The notes under the pieces: generated by a model
The model's input: the letters and a program-made list of their open reading frames with translations, nothing else
Databases searched by the model: none
Told to the model about the DNA's origin: nothing
Shown here: one piece after another, positions 7,847 through 14,370 of the stretch
How the letters are laid out: every line of letters begins with the position of its first letter
Position numbering within the stretch: position 1 is the stretch's first letter
Made by a program: the position numbers and the translations under genes
Assembly (NCBI RefSeq): GCF_947494055.1
Contig: NZ_CANLTR010000031.1
Location: 1 to 40,489, forward strand
Reading direction: 5' to 3'
From: an uncultured Jannaschia sp.
Lineage (GTDB): Bacteria; Pseudomonadota; Alphaproteobacteria; Rhodobacterales; Rhodobacteraceae
Length of the DNA: 40,489 bases

Positions 7847-8782
7847 ATGGCCACCACGCAAAAACTCGACCCCGCCACGGAGATCACCAACGAGATCATC
7901 GCCCTTCTGGAGAGAGGCACGATGCCCTGGCGGCAGCCGTGGAAGATCGCGGGCGGCGGCGTGCCGCTGCGCCACAACGGCGAGCGGTATCAAGGCATCA
8001 ACGCCTTCCTGCTCGGCCTGCGCGCGACGATGATGGGCTACAGCTCGCCCTACTGGATGACGTTCAACCAGGCCCGCGAACTGGACGCCTGTGTCCGCCG
8101 CGGAGAGCGGTCCTCGATCGTGGTCTACTACGGCTCGGCCAAGAAGCGCGGCGCGGAGACCAGTGACGGCGACGGCGGGGACGAGGGCAAGGAAGGCGGC
8201 GGCAGTTACCGCTTCCTGAAGTCCTACCGGGTCTTCCACGTCAGCCAGATCGACGGGCTCGATGCGTCGTACCATCCCGAGCCGGAGGGTGATCCGAGCG
8301 ATGGTCCGCAGCCGATCCCCGAAGCGCAGGCGTTCTTCGACGCGATCGACGCGGATGTCGTGATCGGCGGTGACCGGGCCTGCTATATCCCTTCTCTCGA
8401 CCGCATCCACATGCCGCCAATGGCACGCTTCGAGAGCGCAAGCAGCTACTACTCGACGCTATTTCACGAACTCGGCCATTGGACGAAAACAGAGGACCGG
8501 CTCGATCGCAGCTTCGGCGTCTCCAGCTTCGGCAACGAGGCTTATTCGAAGGAGGAGCTCTGCGTCGAGATCTCGGCGGTCGTCGGGGGGCAACGCCTGG
8601 GTTTCGCGCCCAACCATATCGAGAACCATGCGGCCTATGTCGGGTCCTGGCTAAAGGTGCTGAAGTCCGACAGCCGGTTCTTGTTCACCGCGGCCGCCCA
8701 CGCGCAGCGGATCGTGGACTTCCTCGTCGCGGCGTCGGAGACGGGCACGAAGGCGAAGGAGGCGATCCATGAGGCGGCGTGA
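7847..8782 (+). CDS. ardC: ArdC-family antirestriction protein (ssDNA-binding domain plus zincin peptidase)
   Basis: A 311-aa two-domain protein. Residues about 5-135 form the ArdC N-terminal ssDNA-binding domain (TNEIIALLERGTMPWRQPW, NGERYQGINAFLL). An acidic Gly-rich insert lies at 103-120. The zincin-like metallopeptidase domain has HELGH at about 207-211 and the further acidic YSKEELCVEI region as likely third ligand. ArdC proteins protect incoming plasmid DNA from restriction and are polyvalent-protein components in conjugative elements and phages. ATG 7847 follows GGAGAAAGGACC. It lies downstream of a terminator-like hairpin and overlaps the next gene by 14 bases. All key residues look intact. 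Confidence 0.9.
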   Translation: MATTQKLDPATEITNEIIALLERGTMPWRQPWKIAGGGVPLRHNGERYQGINAFLLGLRATMMGYSSPYWMTFNQARELDACVRRGERSSIVVYYGSAKKRGAETSDGDGGDEGKEGGGSYRFLKSYRVFHVSQIDGLDASYHPEPEGDPSDGPQPIPEAQAFFDAIDADVVIGGDRACYIPSLDRIHMPPMARFESASSYYSTLFHELGHWTKTEDRLDRSFGVSSFGNEAYSKEELCVEISAVVGGQRLGFAPNHIENHAAYVGSWLKVLKSDSRFLFTAAAHAQRIVDFLVAASETGTKAKEAIHEAA

Positions 8783-9011
8783 CGATCTGGCGATCCACAA
8801 CGAGAGGGTAAAGCTGGCGGTGACGATCCTGAACGCCATCGCCATCGCGTTCTTCGGCCTGGGCGTGGCTCGGCCGCTGATCGACGGCGATGTGGCGATC
8901 ACGCCGATGATCGTGGTTCACTTCGTCGTGGCTGTCGCTGCCGTAAGGGTCGCTTATATGGTATTGGGGCAGTTGAAGACGGACGATGCCGAAATGGAGA
9001 TAGACCGATGA
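8769..9011 (+). CDS. Small two-span membrane protein
   Basis: An 80-aa protein with hydrophobic segments at about 15-35 (VTILNAIAIAFFGLGVA) and 45-66 (MIVVHFVVAVAAVRVAYMVL), a basic N-terminus and an acidic tail. Family not recognised. It overlaps the ardC end by 14 bases and the next gene by 4 (ATGA), so it is translationally tied to both. A membrane protein coupled to an antirestriction gene could be an immunity, entry-exclusion or effector-type protein; this is inference. Confidence 0.7.
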   Translation: MRRRDDLAIHNERVKLAVTILNAIAIAFFGLGVARPLIDGDVAITPMIVVHFVVAVAAVRVAYMVLGQLKTDDAEMEIDR

Positions 9012-9136
9012 TTGGAGAACTCATCCTGGCAGCTCTTGCACTCGCCTTCTGCGGTGGGGCCGTCATCTGGGCGCGCTGGTCCGGCGACCGCGTAGAGAAC
9101 GACGACCCTGCACGACAACACCGACCAGCCGAGTAA
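9008..9136 (+). CDS. Tiny single-span membrane protein
   Basis: A 42-aa frame starting with ATG inside the preceding stop (ATGA). It has one hydrophobic helix, MIGELILAALALAFCGGAVIW in outline, followed by a short charged tail ending DDPARQHRPAE. The coupled start and clean membrane helix support it as real. Function unknown; it may act with the two-span protein before it. Confidence 0.6.
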   Translation: MIGELILAALALAFCGGAVIWARWSGDRVENDDPARQHRPAE

Positions 9137-9169
9137 CCACCCTAGCCAGCCGTTCGACCAAGACGCGAG

Positions 9170-9203
9170 GCCCCCGCATCGAAAGATGAAGGGGGCTTCT
9201 TTT
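9170..9203 (+). terminator. GNRA-loop hairpin with T-run
   Basis: GCCCCC (9170-9175) pairs with GGGGGC (9191-9196); inner CATC/GATG closes a GAAA loop; TTCTTTT follows. The next ATG is 36 bases after the T-run. Confidence 0.75.
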
Positions 9204-9238
9204 CGTTTGGACTTGGACCGAACGGAAAGGACGACACC

Positions 9239-9457
9239 ATGAAAATCACCCGCATCTCCCGGCTGACCGGCGTGGAACGGACCCGCGAGATCAACCTGAC
9301 GCCGGCGCAGCTCGCCGCGTGGGAAGGGGGCGAGTTCATCCAGGACGCGGCACCGCATCTCTCCGATGCGGACCGCGAGTTCGTGATGACGGGGATCACC
9401 GACGAGGAATGGACGGCAGCGTTCGGCAGCGAAGGCGAGGACGTTCCGATCCACTAG
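9239..9457 (+). CDS. Small acidic hypothetical protein
   Basis: A 72-aa protein with a beta-strand-like start (MKITRISRLTGVERTREINL) and a helical acidic end containing DREFVMTGITDEEWTAAF. Similar short proteins with a DREFxxxGxTxEEW core occur in plasmids and phages (recalled, not searched); function unknown. ATG 9239 follows GGAAAGGACGACACC. It is a stand-alone cassette: hairpin before, hairpin after. Confidence 0.7.
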   Translation: MKITRISRLTGVERTREINLTPAQLAAWEGGEFIQDAAPHLSDADREFVMTGITDEEWTAAFGSEGEDVPIH

Positions 9458-9475
9458 ACCGGCCTGCCCCGGCCC

Positions 9476-9510
9476 GAAGCCCCCGCCCGAGAGGGAGTGG
9501 GGGCTTCTTC
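9476..9510 (+). terminator. GNRA-loop hairpin with short T-run
   Basis: GAAGCCCCC (9476-9484) pairs perfectly with GGGGGCTTC (9499-9507); inner CCC/GGG closes a GAGA loop; TTC follows. The next gene starts at 9549. Confidence 0.75.
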
Positions 9511-9548
9511 TCGTTCAGGCCCAAGCTGACCGCAAAGGATACCCCCTC

Positions 9549-9845
9549 ATGCCAGACCGCATCCGACACGTCGTCGCCCTCTACGAGATGGACCGCACAT
9601 ATGGCGGCCCGGAGGAAGGTGGCTGGTGGTACGACCACGGCGCGCTCTGCCGCGTTCTCAAGGTCGTGCCGTCGGCCGACGCCGCCTACACCCTCGCCGC
9701 CCGCGCCAACCGGCTGATGAACCGTCTCCAAAGGGACAAGCGCGACATCGGCTCGATGGCCTACACGGGCGGGCGCTACGCGGCCTGCGTGTTCGAGCAT
9801 ACCGCGCCGCGTGTCTTTCCCGAGGTCCCGCCGCACTACGAATGA
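9549..9845 (+). CDS. Conserved mobile-element hypothetical protein
   Basis: A 98-aa protein with the aromatic/Gly motif YGGPEEGGWWYDHGALCRVL near the N-terminus and FPEVPPHYE at the end. These two anchors recur in small proteins of alphaproteobacterial plasmids and phages (recalled, not searched). No catalytic motif is evident; a central helical repeat (ADAAYTLAARANRLMNRLQ) may mediate assembly. Single-gene cassette between hairpins; ribosome site AAAGGATACCCCCTC is weak. Confidence 0.7.
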   Translation: MPDRIRHVVALYEMDRTYGGPEEGGWWYDHGALCRVLKVVPSADAAYTLAARANRLMNRLQRDKRDIGSMAYTGGRYAACVFEHTAPRVFPEVPPHYE

Positions 9846-9860
9846 GCCGCCCGGCCTGCC

Positions 9861-9898
9861 GGAGCCTCCCGCCCGAAAGGGTCGAGGGGGCTCCTTTT
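9861..9898 (+). terminator. GNRA-loop hairpin with T-run
   Basis: GGAGCCTCC (9861-9869) pairs with GGGGGCTCC (9886-9894) with one G-T pair; inner CCC/GGG closes a GAAA loop; TTTT follows, then CGCGTGG. The next ATG is at 9934. Confidence 0.75.
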
Positions 9899-9933
9899 CG
9901 CGTGGACTGAACCCCCACCGAAAGGAGCCTCGC

Positions 9934-10332
9934 ATGGCCGACAAGACCCTCGTTCACAAGAAACGCATCTCGCCCACGCATATCCGCGAACTCGACGTCC
10001 ACTACGACCGCGGCGGGATCAACTACTTCGACTACAGCACGAAACCGAAAGGCATTTTCTTCCGCTCGACGGTCTACGAGCATGAGGAGGGCTCGGTCTT
10101 CAAGACCTACAAGATCGGCATCGGCGAGCCGCAGCGCGGGGTGGGCTACATCTGCGTCGTCCCGCTCGACCGCTATCGTCCGAAGGCGCTCAAGGACGTC
10201 CGTCAGCGTGTCGAGACTCATGCCGAGCGCATCCATGCCCTCTGCGACCAAGGCGACGCCGAGGCGCTGGCCGAGCTGAAGGCGATCCTGGCGGGCGAGC
10301 CGGTGCCATCCTCGACGGAGGCGGGGGCATGA
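9934..10332 (+). CDS. Hypothetical protein
   Basis: A 132-aa protein; family not recognised. The beta-rich first half has repeated aromatic residues (HYDRGGINYFDYSTKPKGI, then FFRSTVYEHEEG), and the second half is helical with acidic and Ala-rich segments. ATG 9934 follows AAAGGAGCCTCGC, a good ribosome site. The stop overlaps the next start (ATGA), forming a two-gene cassette with the 10329 gene. Confidence 0.7.
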   Translation: MADKTLVHKKRISPTHIRELDVHYDRGGINYFDYSTKPKGIFFRSTVYEHEEGSVFKTYKIGIGEPQRGVGYICVVPLDRYRPKALKDVRQRVETHAERIHALCDQGDAEALAELKAILAGEPVPSSTEAGA

Positions 10333-10829
10333 ACGCCTGGATACTCCGCCGCCTGCGCGCCAAGACCCGGGCGTGGTGGGCGCATGTGGCGCTACGCGAG
10401 CGCGGCGAAGTCGCGGAAGCGGTATCGCGCGAACGCCAGTCGATCCGTTCGGACCTCGACACGCTGCGAAAGACCGTCTCCACGCCCGGCGCCTACGTCT
10501 CGGCCGGGATCGGTGGCACGACGATCCACTATGCGCGCGGCTGCACCCTGCGCAGCTACAGCCCCCTCGAGCAGTTCGCGGTGGCCCAGATCCTCGTCGA
10601 GATCGGGGCGCCACTCATCGACACGCGCCCGGTCGAGCGGAAGCACCGGATCATGAGCCTGCCGCTGGTCGCGGTCGGCCATGCGCCGGACCCCGAACCG
10701 TGGGGCGGCTTCAGCTACGCGCCGCTCTGCGTCTACGCCGCCCGCGCCGCCGCCCTGGGCGCGCGGACCCGGAACATCGCGCTGGCCGACCTCGACGCCC
10801 CGCGGGGCTGGGCGGTCGCCAACGCCTGA
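10329..10829 (+). CDS. Hypothetical protein, second gene of a cassette
   Basis: A 166-aa protein of unknown function. The N-terminal about 55 residues are a charged helical region (LRERGEVAEAVSRERQSIR), possibly coiled coil; the rest is mixed, with GGTTIHYARGCTLRSY and a Gly/Pro loop (EPWGGFSYAPL). It is coupled to the preceding gene by an ATGA overlap, so the two products may act together. No export signal. Confidence 0.65.
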   Translation: MNAWILRRLRAKTRAWWAHVALRERGEVAEAVSRERQSIRSDLDTLRKTVSTPGAYVSAGIGGTTIHYARGCTLRSYSPLEQFAVAQILVEIGAPLIDTRPVERKHRIMSLPLVAVGHAPDPEPWGGFSYAPLCVYAARAAALGARTRNIALADLDAPRGWAVANA

Positions 10830-10849
10830 TCCCCGGCCCCTGACGCCGA

Positions 10850-10880
10850 AGGCCGCTCCGAGAGATCGGGGCGGCCTTTT
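10850..10880 (+). terminator. GNRA-loop hairpin with T-run
   Basis: AGGCCGCTCCGA (10850-10861) pairs with TCGGGGCGGCCT (10866-10877) around a GAGA loop; TTTT lies at 10877-10880, then CGCGTCGTGA. The next ATG is at 10911, only 30 bases away. Confidence 0.8.
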
Positions 10881-10910
10881 CGCGTCGTGACCCCCAACCG
10901 GAGACACGAC

Positions 10911-11810
10911 ATGGACCAGCCCACCCTGCCCGACCACGACCTCGATCCCGGCGATCTGGTCCGCGTCACCTTCGACCCGCCCTGCGACGACGCCGAACAC
11001 GGGCCGATCCGCGAGGCCACGGGGACGATCCTGCGCGTCGCCGGGCTGGTTTACCTCCAGGCCAGCTCGCACCGGACGGCGTGGCGGATGCCCGCCATCC
11101 TCGACCTGAACCGGACGACGCGCCGGATCGAGCGGCTCGACACCGCCGCCGCGCAGCGCGCCCGGCAGGCAGCCGCCCGGCGGGGTGCGATCGTCTTCGC
11201 CGGCCCCGGCACCACCGCCCCGGCACTCCTGTCGCAGCTCGACGAGCTGGCGGGCCTGATGCTCGGGGCGGAGATCGCGGGCGAGACGGCACGGCGCGAC
11301 GAGCTGCGCCACCAATTCGACGACCTGGCCGATTGCGTGGCGCTGGCGAAGCGCAAGCGCACCTACCTTCTGCACCGCGCCCGGATCGACGACTTCCACC
11401 CGTGGCTCACGCGCGACCCCCGCGTCATGCGGATCGAGACCGTGCGGCCTCTGCCCGCCGACTTCGAGCCCGATCCCGGTGCGCGACACGACCGGCAGCG
11501 CCGTCTGGAGGAGGCAATCCGCATCTTCGGAGAAGCGGAGCGCGAGACGCGTCGCCTGGCCAGCGTGTTCCGCGCCGCTGGCTACCATGTCCGTCGCCCG
11601 CACCCGAACGCGCAGGAGCTGCTTCTGCGGATCGAGATGTCCTCCTCCATGCAGGCCGACATCCGGCTCGCCTGTTCGGCGAACGGCCTGTGGTCGGCAG
11701 AGGCCGCGCCCGCCGAGAACAAGCGCAAGATCCGCGCCAACGCCCGGCTCCTGCGAGACGGCCATCTGGAGCTGGCGGCCCGCCGCCTTGCCCGGTCGGT
11801 GGACGGCTGA
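10911..11810 (+). CDS. Hypothetical protein, possible nucleic-acid-associated
   Basis: A 299-aa protein starting at ATG 10911 after CCGGAGACACGAC. The first 65 residues look like a small beta-barrel (GDLVRVTFDPPC, then GTILRVAGLVYLQ), followed by long Arg/Ala-rich helical segments with RARQAAARRG and RDELRHQFDDLADCVALAKR, and a basic C-terminal helix. The overall charge suggests DNA or RNA contact, but no family was recognised. Stand-alone cassette between hairpins. Confidence 0.7.
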   Translation: MDQPTLPDHDLDPGDLVRVTFDPPCDDAEHGPIREATGTILRVAGLVYLQASSHRTAWRMPAILDLNRTTRRIERLDTAAAQRARQAAARRGAIVFAGPGTTAPALLSQLDELAGLMLGAEIAGETARRDELRHQFDDLADCVALAKRKRTYLLHRARIDDFHPWLTRDPRVMRIETVRPLPADFEPDPGARHDRQRRLEEAIRIFGEAERETRRLASVFRAAGYHVRRPHPNAQELLLRIEMSSSMQADIRLACSANGLWSAEAAPAENKRKIRANARLLRDGHLELAARRLARSVDG

Positions 11811-11811
11811 A

Positions 11812-11842
11812 GCGTCGTCCTCCCGAGAGAGAAAGGCGGCGC
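11812..11842 (+). repeat. Weak cassette hairpin
   Basis: GCGTCGTC (11812-11819) pairs with GGCGGCGC (11835-11842) with two G-T pairs; CCCGAGAG occurs in the loop as in the other copies. There is no clean T-run. The gene after it starts at 11878. Confidence 0.55.
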
Positions 11843-11877
11843 CTGTCTTCGTGTTTTCAGTGACCCGGAGAGAGTGC

Positions 11878-12279
11878 ATGAGAAATCCGCCCGTCCCGTG
11901 CCCGCGCGGCGTTCGCGCACCCGTCCCGTCCGTCTTCGCAGCCCAGAACGATGCGTTCCGTCATCACGTCTGCAATGACGCGCCGTTCCCTGCGGGTATG
12001 CCGATCCTCGACGGCGGCCTCGTCATCAGCTCGGCGATCCGCCGCGTGGGCCTGCTCTTCGTTCTGGACTGCATGAAGGCGGTCGGGGAGATCGAGGCGT
12101 TCCCGGCCGAGGCCGATCCTTGCGGCTTCCGTGACCGGGGCGCGACCTGCGTGGCCGGGCGGACCGTCTGGTTCGTGATCGACCATTACGACCGGGAGAT
12201 GAAGTTCGGATCGCCGGCCCACGATGATCCGGCCCTGACGTCCCGCGTCCTGACGATCCTGTCCCCGTCCGATTATTGA
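11878..12279 (+). CDS. DUF3768 family protein, copy 1
   Basis: A 133-aa protein of the DUF3768 family, small proteins of alphaproteobacterial mobile elements with no known function. Anchors: AAQNDAFRHHV near residue 20, FPAEADPCGFRDRGA in the centre, WFVIDHYDREMKFGSPAHDD and the terminal SRVLTILSPSDY. It starts at ATG 11878 after CCCGGAGAGAGTGC. Copy 1 has a longer Pro/Arg-rich N-terminus than copies 2 (13383) and 3 (13866). It is the most diverged of the three in the leader and in the first 30 residues. Confidence 0.8.
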   Translation: MRNPPVPCPRGVRAPVPSVFAAQNDAFRHHVCNDAPFPAGMPILDGGLVISSAIRRVGLLFVLDCMKAVGEIEAFPAEADPCGFRDRGATCVAGRTVWFVIDHYDREMKFGSPAHDDPALTSRVLTILSPSDY

Positions 12280-12310
12280 GTGCCCCGCTCGGTCGTCGCA
12301 CCGGACTGCG

Positions 12311-12342
12311 AGGCCGCCGCCCGAGAGGGAATGGCGGCCTTC
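12311..12342 (+). terminator. Cassette hairpin
   Basis: AGGCCGCC (12311-12318) pairs perfectly with GGCGGCCT (12333-12340); CCGAGAGG in the loop region forms an inner GAGA tetraloop. The T-run is poor (TTCGGTCTT), so termination may be weak. It is followed by TGGTCCCCAGACAGAGGAGA and the ATG at 12377. Confidence 0.65.
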
Positions 12343-12376
12343 GGTCTTCATGGTCCCCAGACAGAGGAGAGAGACC

Positions 12377-12601
12377 ATGACCGACACCGTGTCCCCGGAC
12401 CTGATCGCCGCCGTGCGCACGCACGCGATGGAGAACTACGAGACCGAGGGATGGGATTTCGTCGTCGAGTGCTGGACCGACGCCGACATTGCCGAGCGGA
12501 TCGAAGGCATCACGACGCGGGAGACGGCGATCGCCGCCGTGGGCCGGATCGCGCGCCTTCTCGACGAACGCCGATCGGAGGTCCGCGCCGAGATATTCTG
12601 A
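12377..12601 (+). CDS. Small hypothetical protein
   Basis: A 74-aa acidic, fully helical-looking protein with YETEGWDFVVECWTDADIAE followed by GITTRETAIAAVGRIARLLDERR. Related short proteins are seen in plasmids of this group (recalled, not searched); function unknown. The start ATG 12377 has the GGAGAGAGACC ribosome site shared with three other genes in this stretch. The cassette contains this gene alone. Confidence 0.7.
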   Translation: MTDTVSPDLIAAVRTHAMENYETEGWDFVVECWTDADIAERIEGITTRETAIAAVGRIARLLDERRSEVRAEIF

Positions 12602-12622
12602 CGACGCCAGCCCCACCGCCCG

Positions 12623-12653
12623 AGGCCGCTCCGAGAGATCGGGGCGGCCTTTT
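12623..12653 (+). terminator. GNRA-loop hairpin with T-run
   Basis: AGGCCGCTCCGA (12623-12634) pairs with TCGGGGCGGCCT (12639-12650) around GAGA; TTT follows. The stem-loop is identical over about 28 bases to the copy at 10850. The ATG follows at 12687. Confidence 0.8.
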
Positions 12654-12686
12654 GCCGTCGTGGTCCCCAGCAGAAGGAGAGAGACC

Positions 12687-12977
12687 ATGCCCGTCATCAA
12701 GATCGAGAGCTACGCCGCCCGCCAGGAGCATGGCGGCTTTCAGGTCGTCCTGGCCCTCGGCGGCTCCGCCATGCCGTCCGAGACCATCGAGACCGGCGAC
12801 CTCGGAGACATCCGCAACGCCGTCCACCGGATGGTGTGCCGCCTGCGCGAAGCAGGCCGGACGCCCGCCGCCGTCTCGACCTCGATCGTGTCGGGCCGGG
12901 CGCCGCGCGGCTATCGCGCATGGGCCGCCGCCACGCCCTTCCACAAAGTCCTCGCTTCCGAGGAGCGCCCGGCATGA
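12687..12977 (+). CDS. Hypothetical protein
   Basis: A 96-aa protein beginning MPVIKIESYAARQEHGGFQV; a strand-rich first half is followed by a helix (DIRNAVHRMVCRLREAG) and a basic, aromatic tail. Not recognised. It has the shared GGAGAGAGACC ribosome site and an ATGA overlap with the next gene, so the two form a cassette. Confidence 0.65.
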   Translation: MPVIKIESYAARQEHGGFQVVLALGGSAMPSETIETGDLGDIRNAVHRMVCRLREAGRTPAAVSTSIVSGRAPRGYRAWAAATPFHKVLASEERPA

Positions 12978-13276
12978 CCGAGACCGCCAAGGCTGCTGCC
13001 GCCGACACCGCGATCCGCCGCATCGGCCTCACCGTGACCTACAGTTGCTCCGCTACCGACGTGATCGACCTGCCGGAAGGCCGCACATGGGCCGACATCG
13101 GGGGCCTCGGGGTCAAGTACAATGCCTGTTTCATCACCTGGACCGACGGGACGACGTGCGACCTGCCGTTCCACGTGGAGATCGACACAGGCGCGATCGA
13201 CATGAAGCACCCCGACTTCGAGGTCCGCGCCGTCGATGCCGATGGTGATTGGAAGGATGAAAGGCTCATGGGCTGA
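12974..13276 (+). CDS. Hypothetical protein, coupled to the preceding gene
   Basis: A 100-aa protein, possibly a small beta-sandwich: IGLTVTYSCSATDVIDLPEG, WADIGGLGVKYNACFITWTD and an acidic C-terminus (AVDADGDWKDERLMG). Two to three Cys residues are present but no metal motif. It starts with ATG overlapping the previous stop. Function unknown. Confidence 0.65.
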   Translation: MTETAKAAAADTAIRRIGLTVTYSCSATDVIDLPEGRTWADIGGLGVKYNACFITWTDGTTCDLPFHVEIDTGAIDMKHPDFEVRAVDADGDWKDERLMG

Positions 13277-13314
13277 ACCGGGACGCCGACCTTCCCGACC
13301 CCCGACATCGACGA

Positions 13315-13349
13315 GAGCGCCGTCTTCGAGAGATCGGAGGCGGCTCTTT
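13315..13349 (+). terminator. GNRA-loop hairpin with T-run
   Basis: GAGC (13315-13318) pairs with GCTC (13343-13346); after a 2-base bulge, CGTCTTCGA pairs with TCGGAGGCG around GAGA; TTT follows and then GTCGTCGTGGTCCCCAG. The ATG is at 13383. Confidence 0.7.
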
Positions 13350-13382
13350 GTCGTCGTGGTCCCCAGACAGAGGAGAGAGACC

Positions 13383-13769
13383 ATGACCGATGCGACCAGC
13401 CGACCCGTGTTCGACCACGCGCGGATCGCCGAGCAGAACGACGCTTTCCGCCGCCATGTCTGTCTTGGCGGTCCGTGGCCCGAGGACATGCAACCGCTCG
13501 CCGGGCGGCTGGACATCACGGACAACGTGTTGGTGCGCGGACAGCTTTTCACCAACACCTGCCTTCGCACGACCGGCTTCCACAATTCGTTCCCTAAAGA
13601 CGCCGATCCAAACGGAATCCATGCGTTCGGCGTCTTCCGGATTTGCGATGTGGAAGTCTGGTGGAAGCTCGATTGCTACGACCAGGCGTATGAGCGTGGC
13701 GCCGACGATCCGGCAGACCCGTCCCGAACCGCCCGCGTTCTGACGATCCTGTTGCCGCTGGATTGGTAG
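13383..13769 (+). CDS. DUF3768 family protein, copy 2
   Basis: A 128-aa protein. The same anchors as copy 1 are visible: IAEQNDAFRRHVCLGGPW, FPKDADPNGIHAFG, VWWKLDCYDQAYERGADDPA and terminal ARVLTILLPLDW. The central region diverges strongly (GRLDITDNVLVRGQLFTNTC) and carries extra Cys residues. The conserved FGSEDPADP-like motif has changed to RGADDPADP. ATG 13383 has the shared leader and GGAGAGAGACC. It is one of three family copies within 2.4 kb, each in its own cassette. Confidence 0.82.
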   Translation: MTDATSRPVFDHARIAEQNDAFRRHVCLGGPWPEDMQPLAGRLDITDNVLVRGQLFTNTCLRTTGFHNSFPKDADPNGIHAFGVFRICDVEVWWKLDCYDQAYERGADDPADPSRTARVLTILLPLDW

Positions 13770-13800
13770 CCCTTCGCCCCGCTCGTCGCGCAGAACTGCA

Positions 13801-13832
13801 AGGCCGCCGCCCAAGAGGGAAAGGCGGCCTTC
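13801..13832 (+). terminator. Cassette hairpin
   Basis: AGGCCGCC (13801-13808) pairs with GGCGGCCT (13823-13830). The loop has CCAAGAGG instead of CCGAGAGG, so the inner tetraloop is altered. Weak T content. Leader and ATG 13866 follow. Confidence 0.65.
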
Positions 13833-13865
13833 GGCTTTGTGGTCCCCAGCAGAAGGAGAGAGACC

Positions 13866-14252
13866 ATGACCGACACCGCCGAATACGTCACTGAGCCCGC
13901 GAAGGTAGCCGCGCAGAACGACGCCTTCCGCCGCAACGCCTGCCTCGCCATTCCCTACGCGCCCGGCGATCCGGTCCTGATGGGCCAGCTCGTCGCCACG
14001 CAGGCGATCCATGCGAAGGGGATGCCCTTCGTCCAGGCCAGCCTCGCCGCCATCGGGCGGGTGACGGACTTCCCGGCCGACAACGATCCCGACGGCTTTC
14101 ACGACTTCGGCGCGGTCGAGGTCGACTGGACGACGGTCTGGTTCAAGATCGACACCTACGACGGGTCCGACCTGAAATACGGCTCCGAGGCGCCCGACGA
14201 CCCGGCCCGGACCTACCGTGTGCTGACGATCCTGCTGCCGTCCGACTGGTAG
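13866..14252 (+). CDS. DUF3768 family protein, copy 3
   Basis: A 128-aa protein with the most canonical DUF3768 sequence of the three: VAAQNDAFRRNACLAIPYAP, FPADNDPDGFHDFGAVEVDW, VWFKIDTYDGSDLKYGSEAP and RVLTILLPSDW. ATG 13866 follows the repeated leader GGTCCCCAGCAGAAGGAGAG. It directly precedes the parB-like gene. Function unknown for the family. Confidence 0.85.
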   Translation: MTDTAEYVTEPAKVAAQNDAFRRNACLAIPYAPGDPVLMGQLVATQAIHAKGMPFVQASLAAIGRVTDFPADNDPDGFHDFGAVEVDWTTVWFKIDTYDGSDLKYGSEAPDDPARTYRVLTILLPSDW

Positions 14253-14286
14253 GGCCGCCCGCCCTGCAAACCCGATCCGCTTTGCT

Positions 14287-14322
14287 GCGAAGCCCGCGCC
14301 CGAGAGGGAAAGCGGGCTTCGC
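14287..14322 (+). terminator. Cassette hairpin
   Basis: GCGAAGCCCGC (14287-14297) pairs perfectly with GCGGGCTTCGC (14312-14322); the inner CCGAGAGG gives a GAGA tetraloop. No T-run. The parB-like ATG is 48 bases downstream. Confidence 0.65.
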
Positions 14323-14370
14323 GTCGTGTGCGGCCAGGAGGCCGGGAAAGACACATCAGGAGAGACCACC

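Noticed and set aside
9170-14322. CRISPR-like array from regularly spaced inverted repeats
   Set aside because: The hairpins differ in stem sequence, are 300-1,000 bases apart and flank protein genes; there are no spacers or cas genes.
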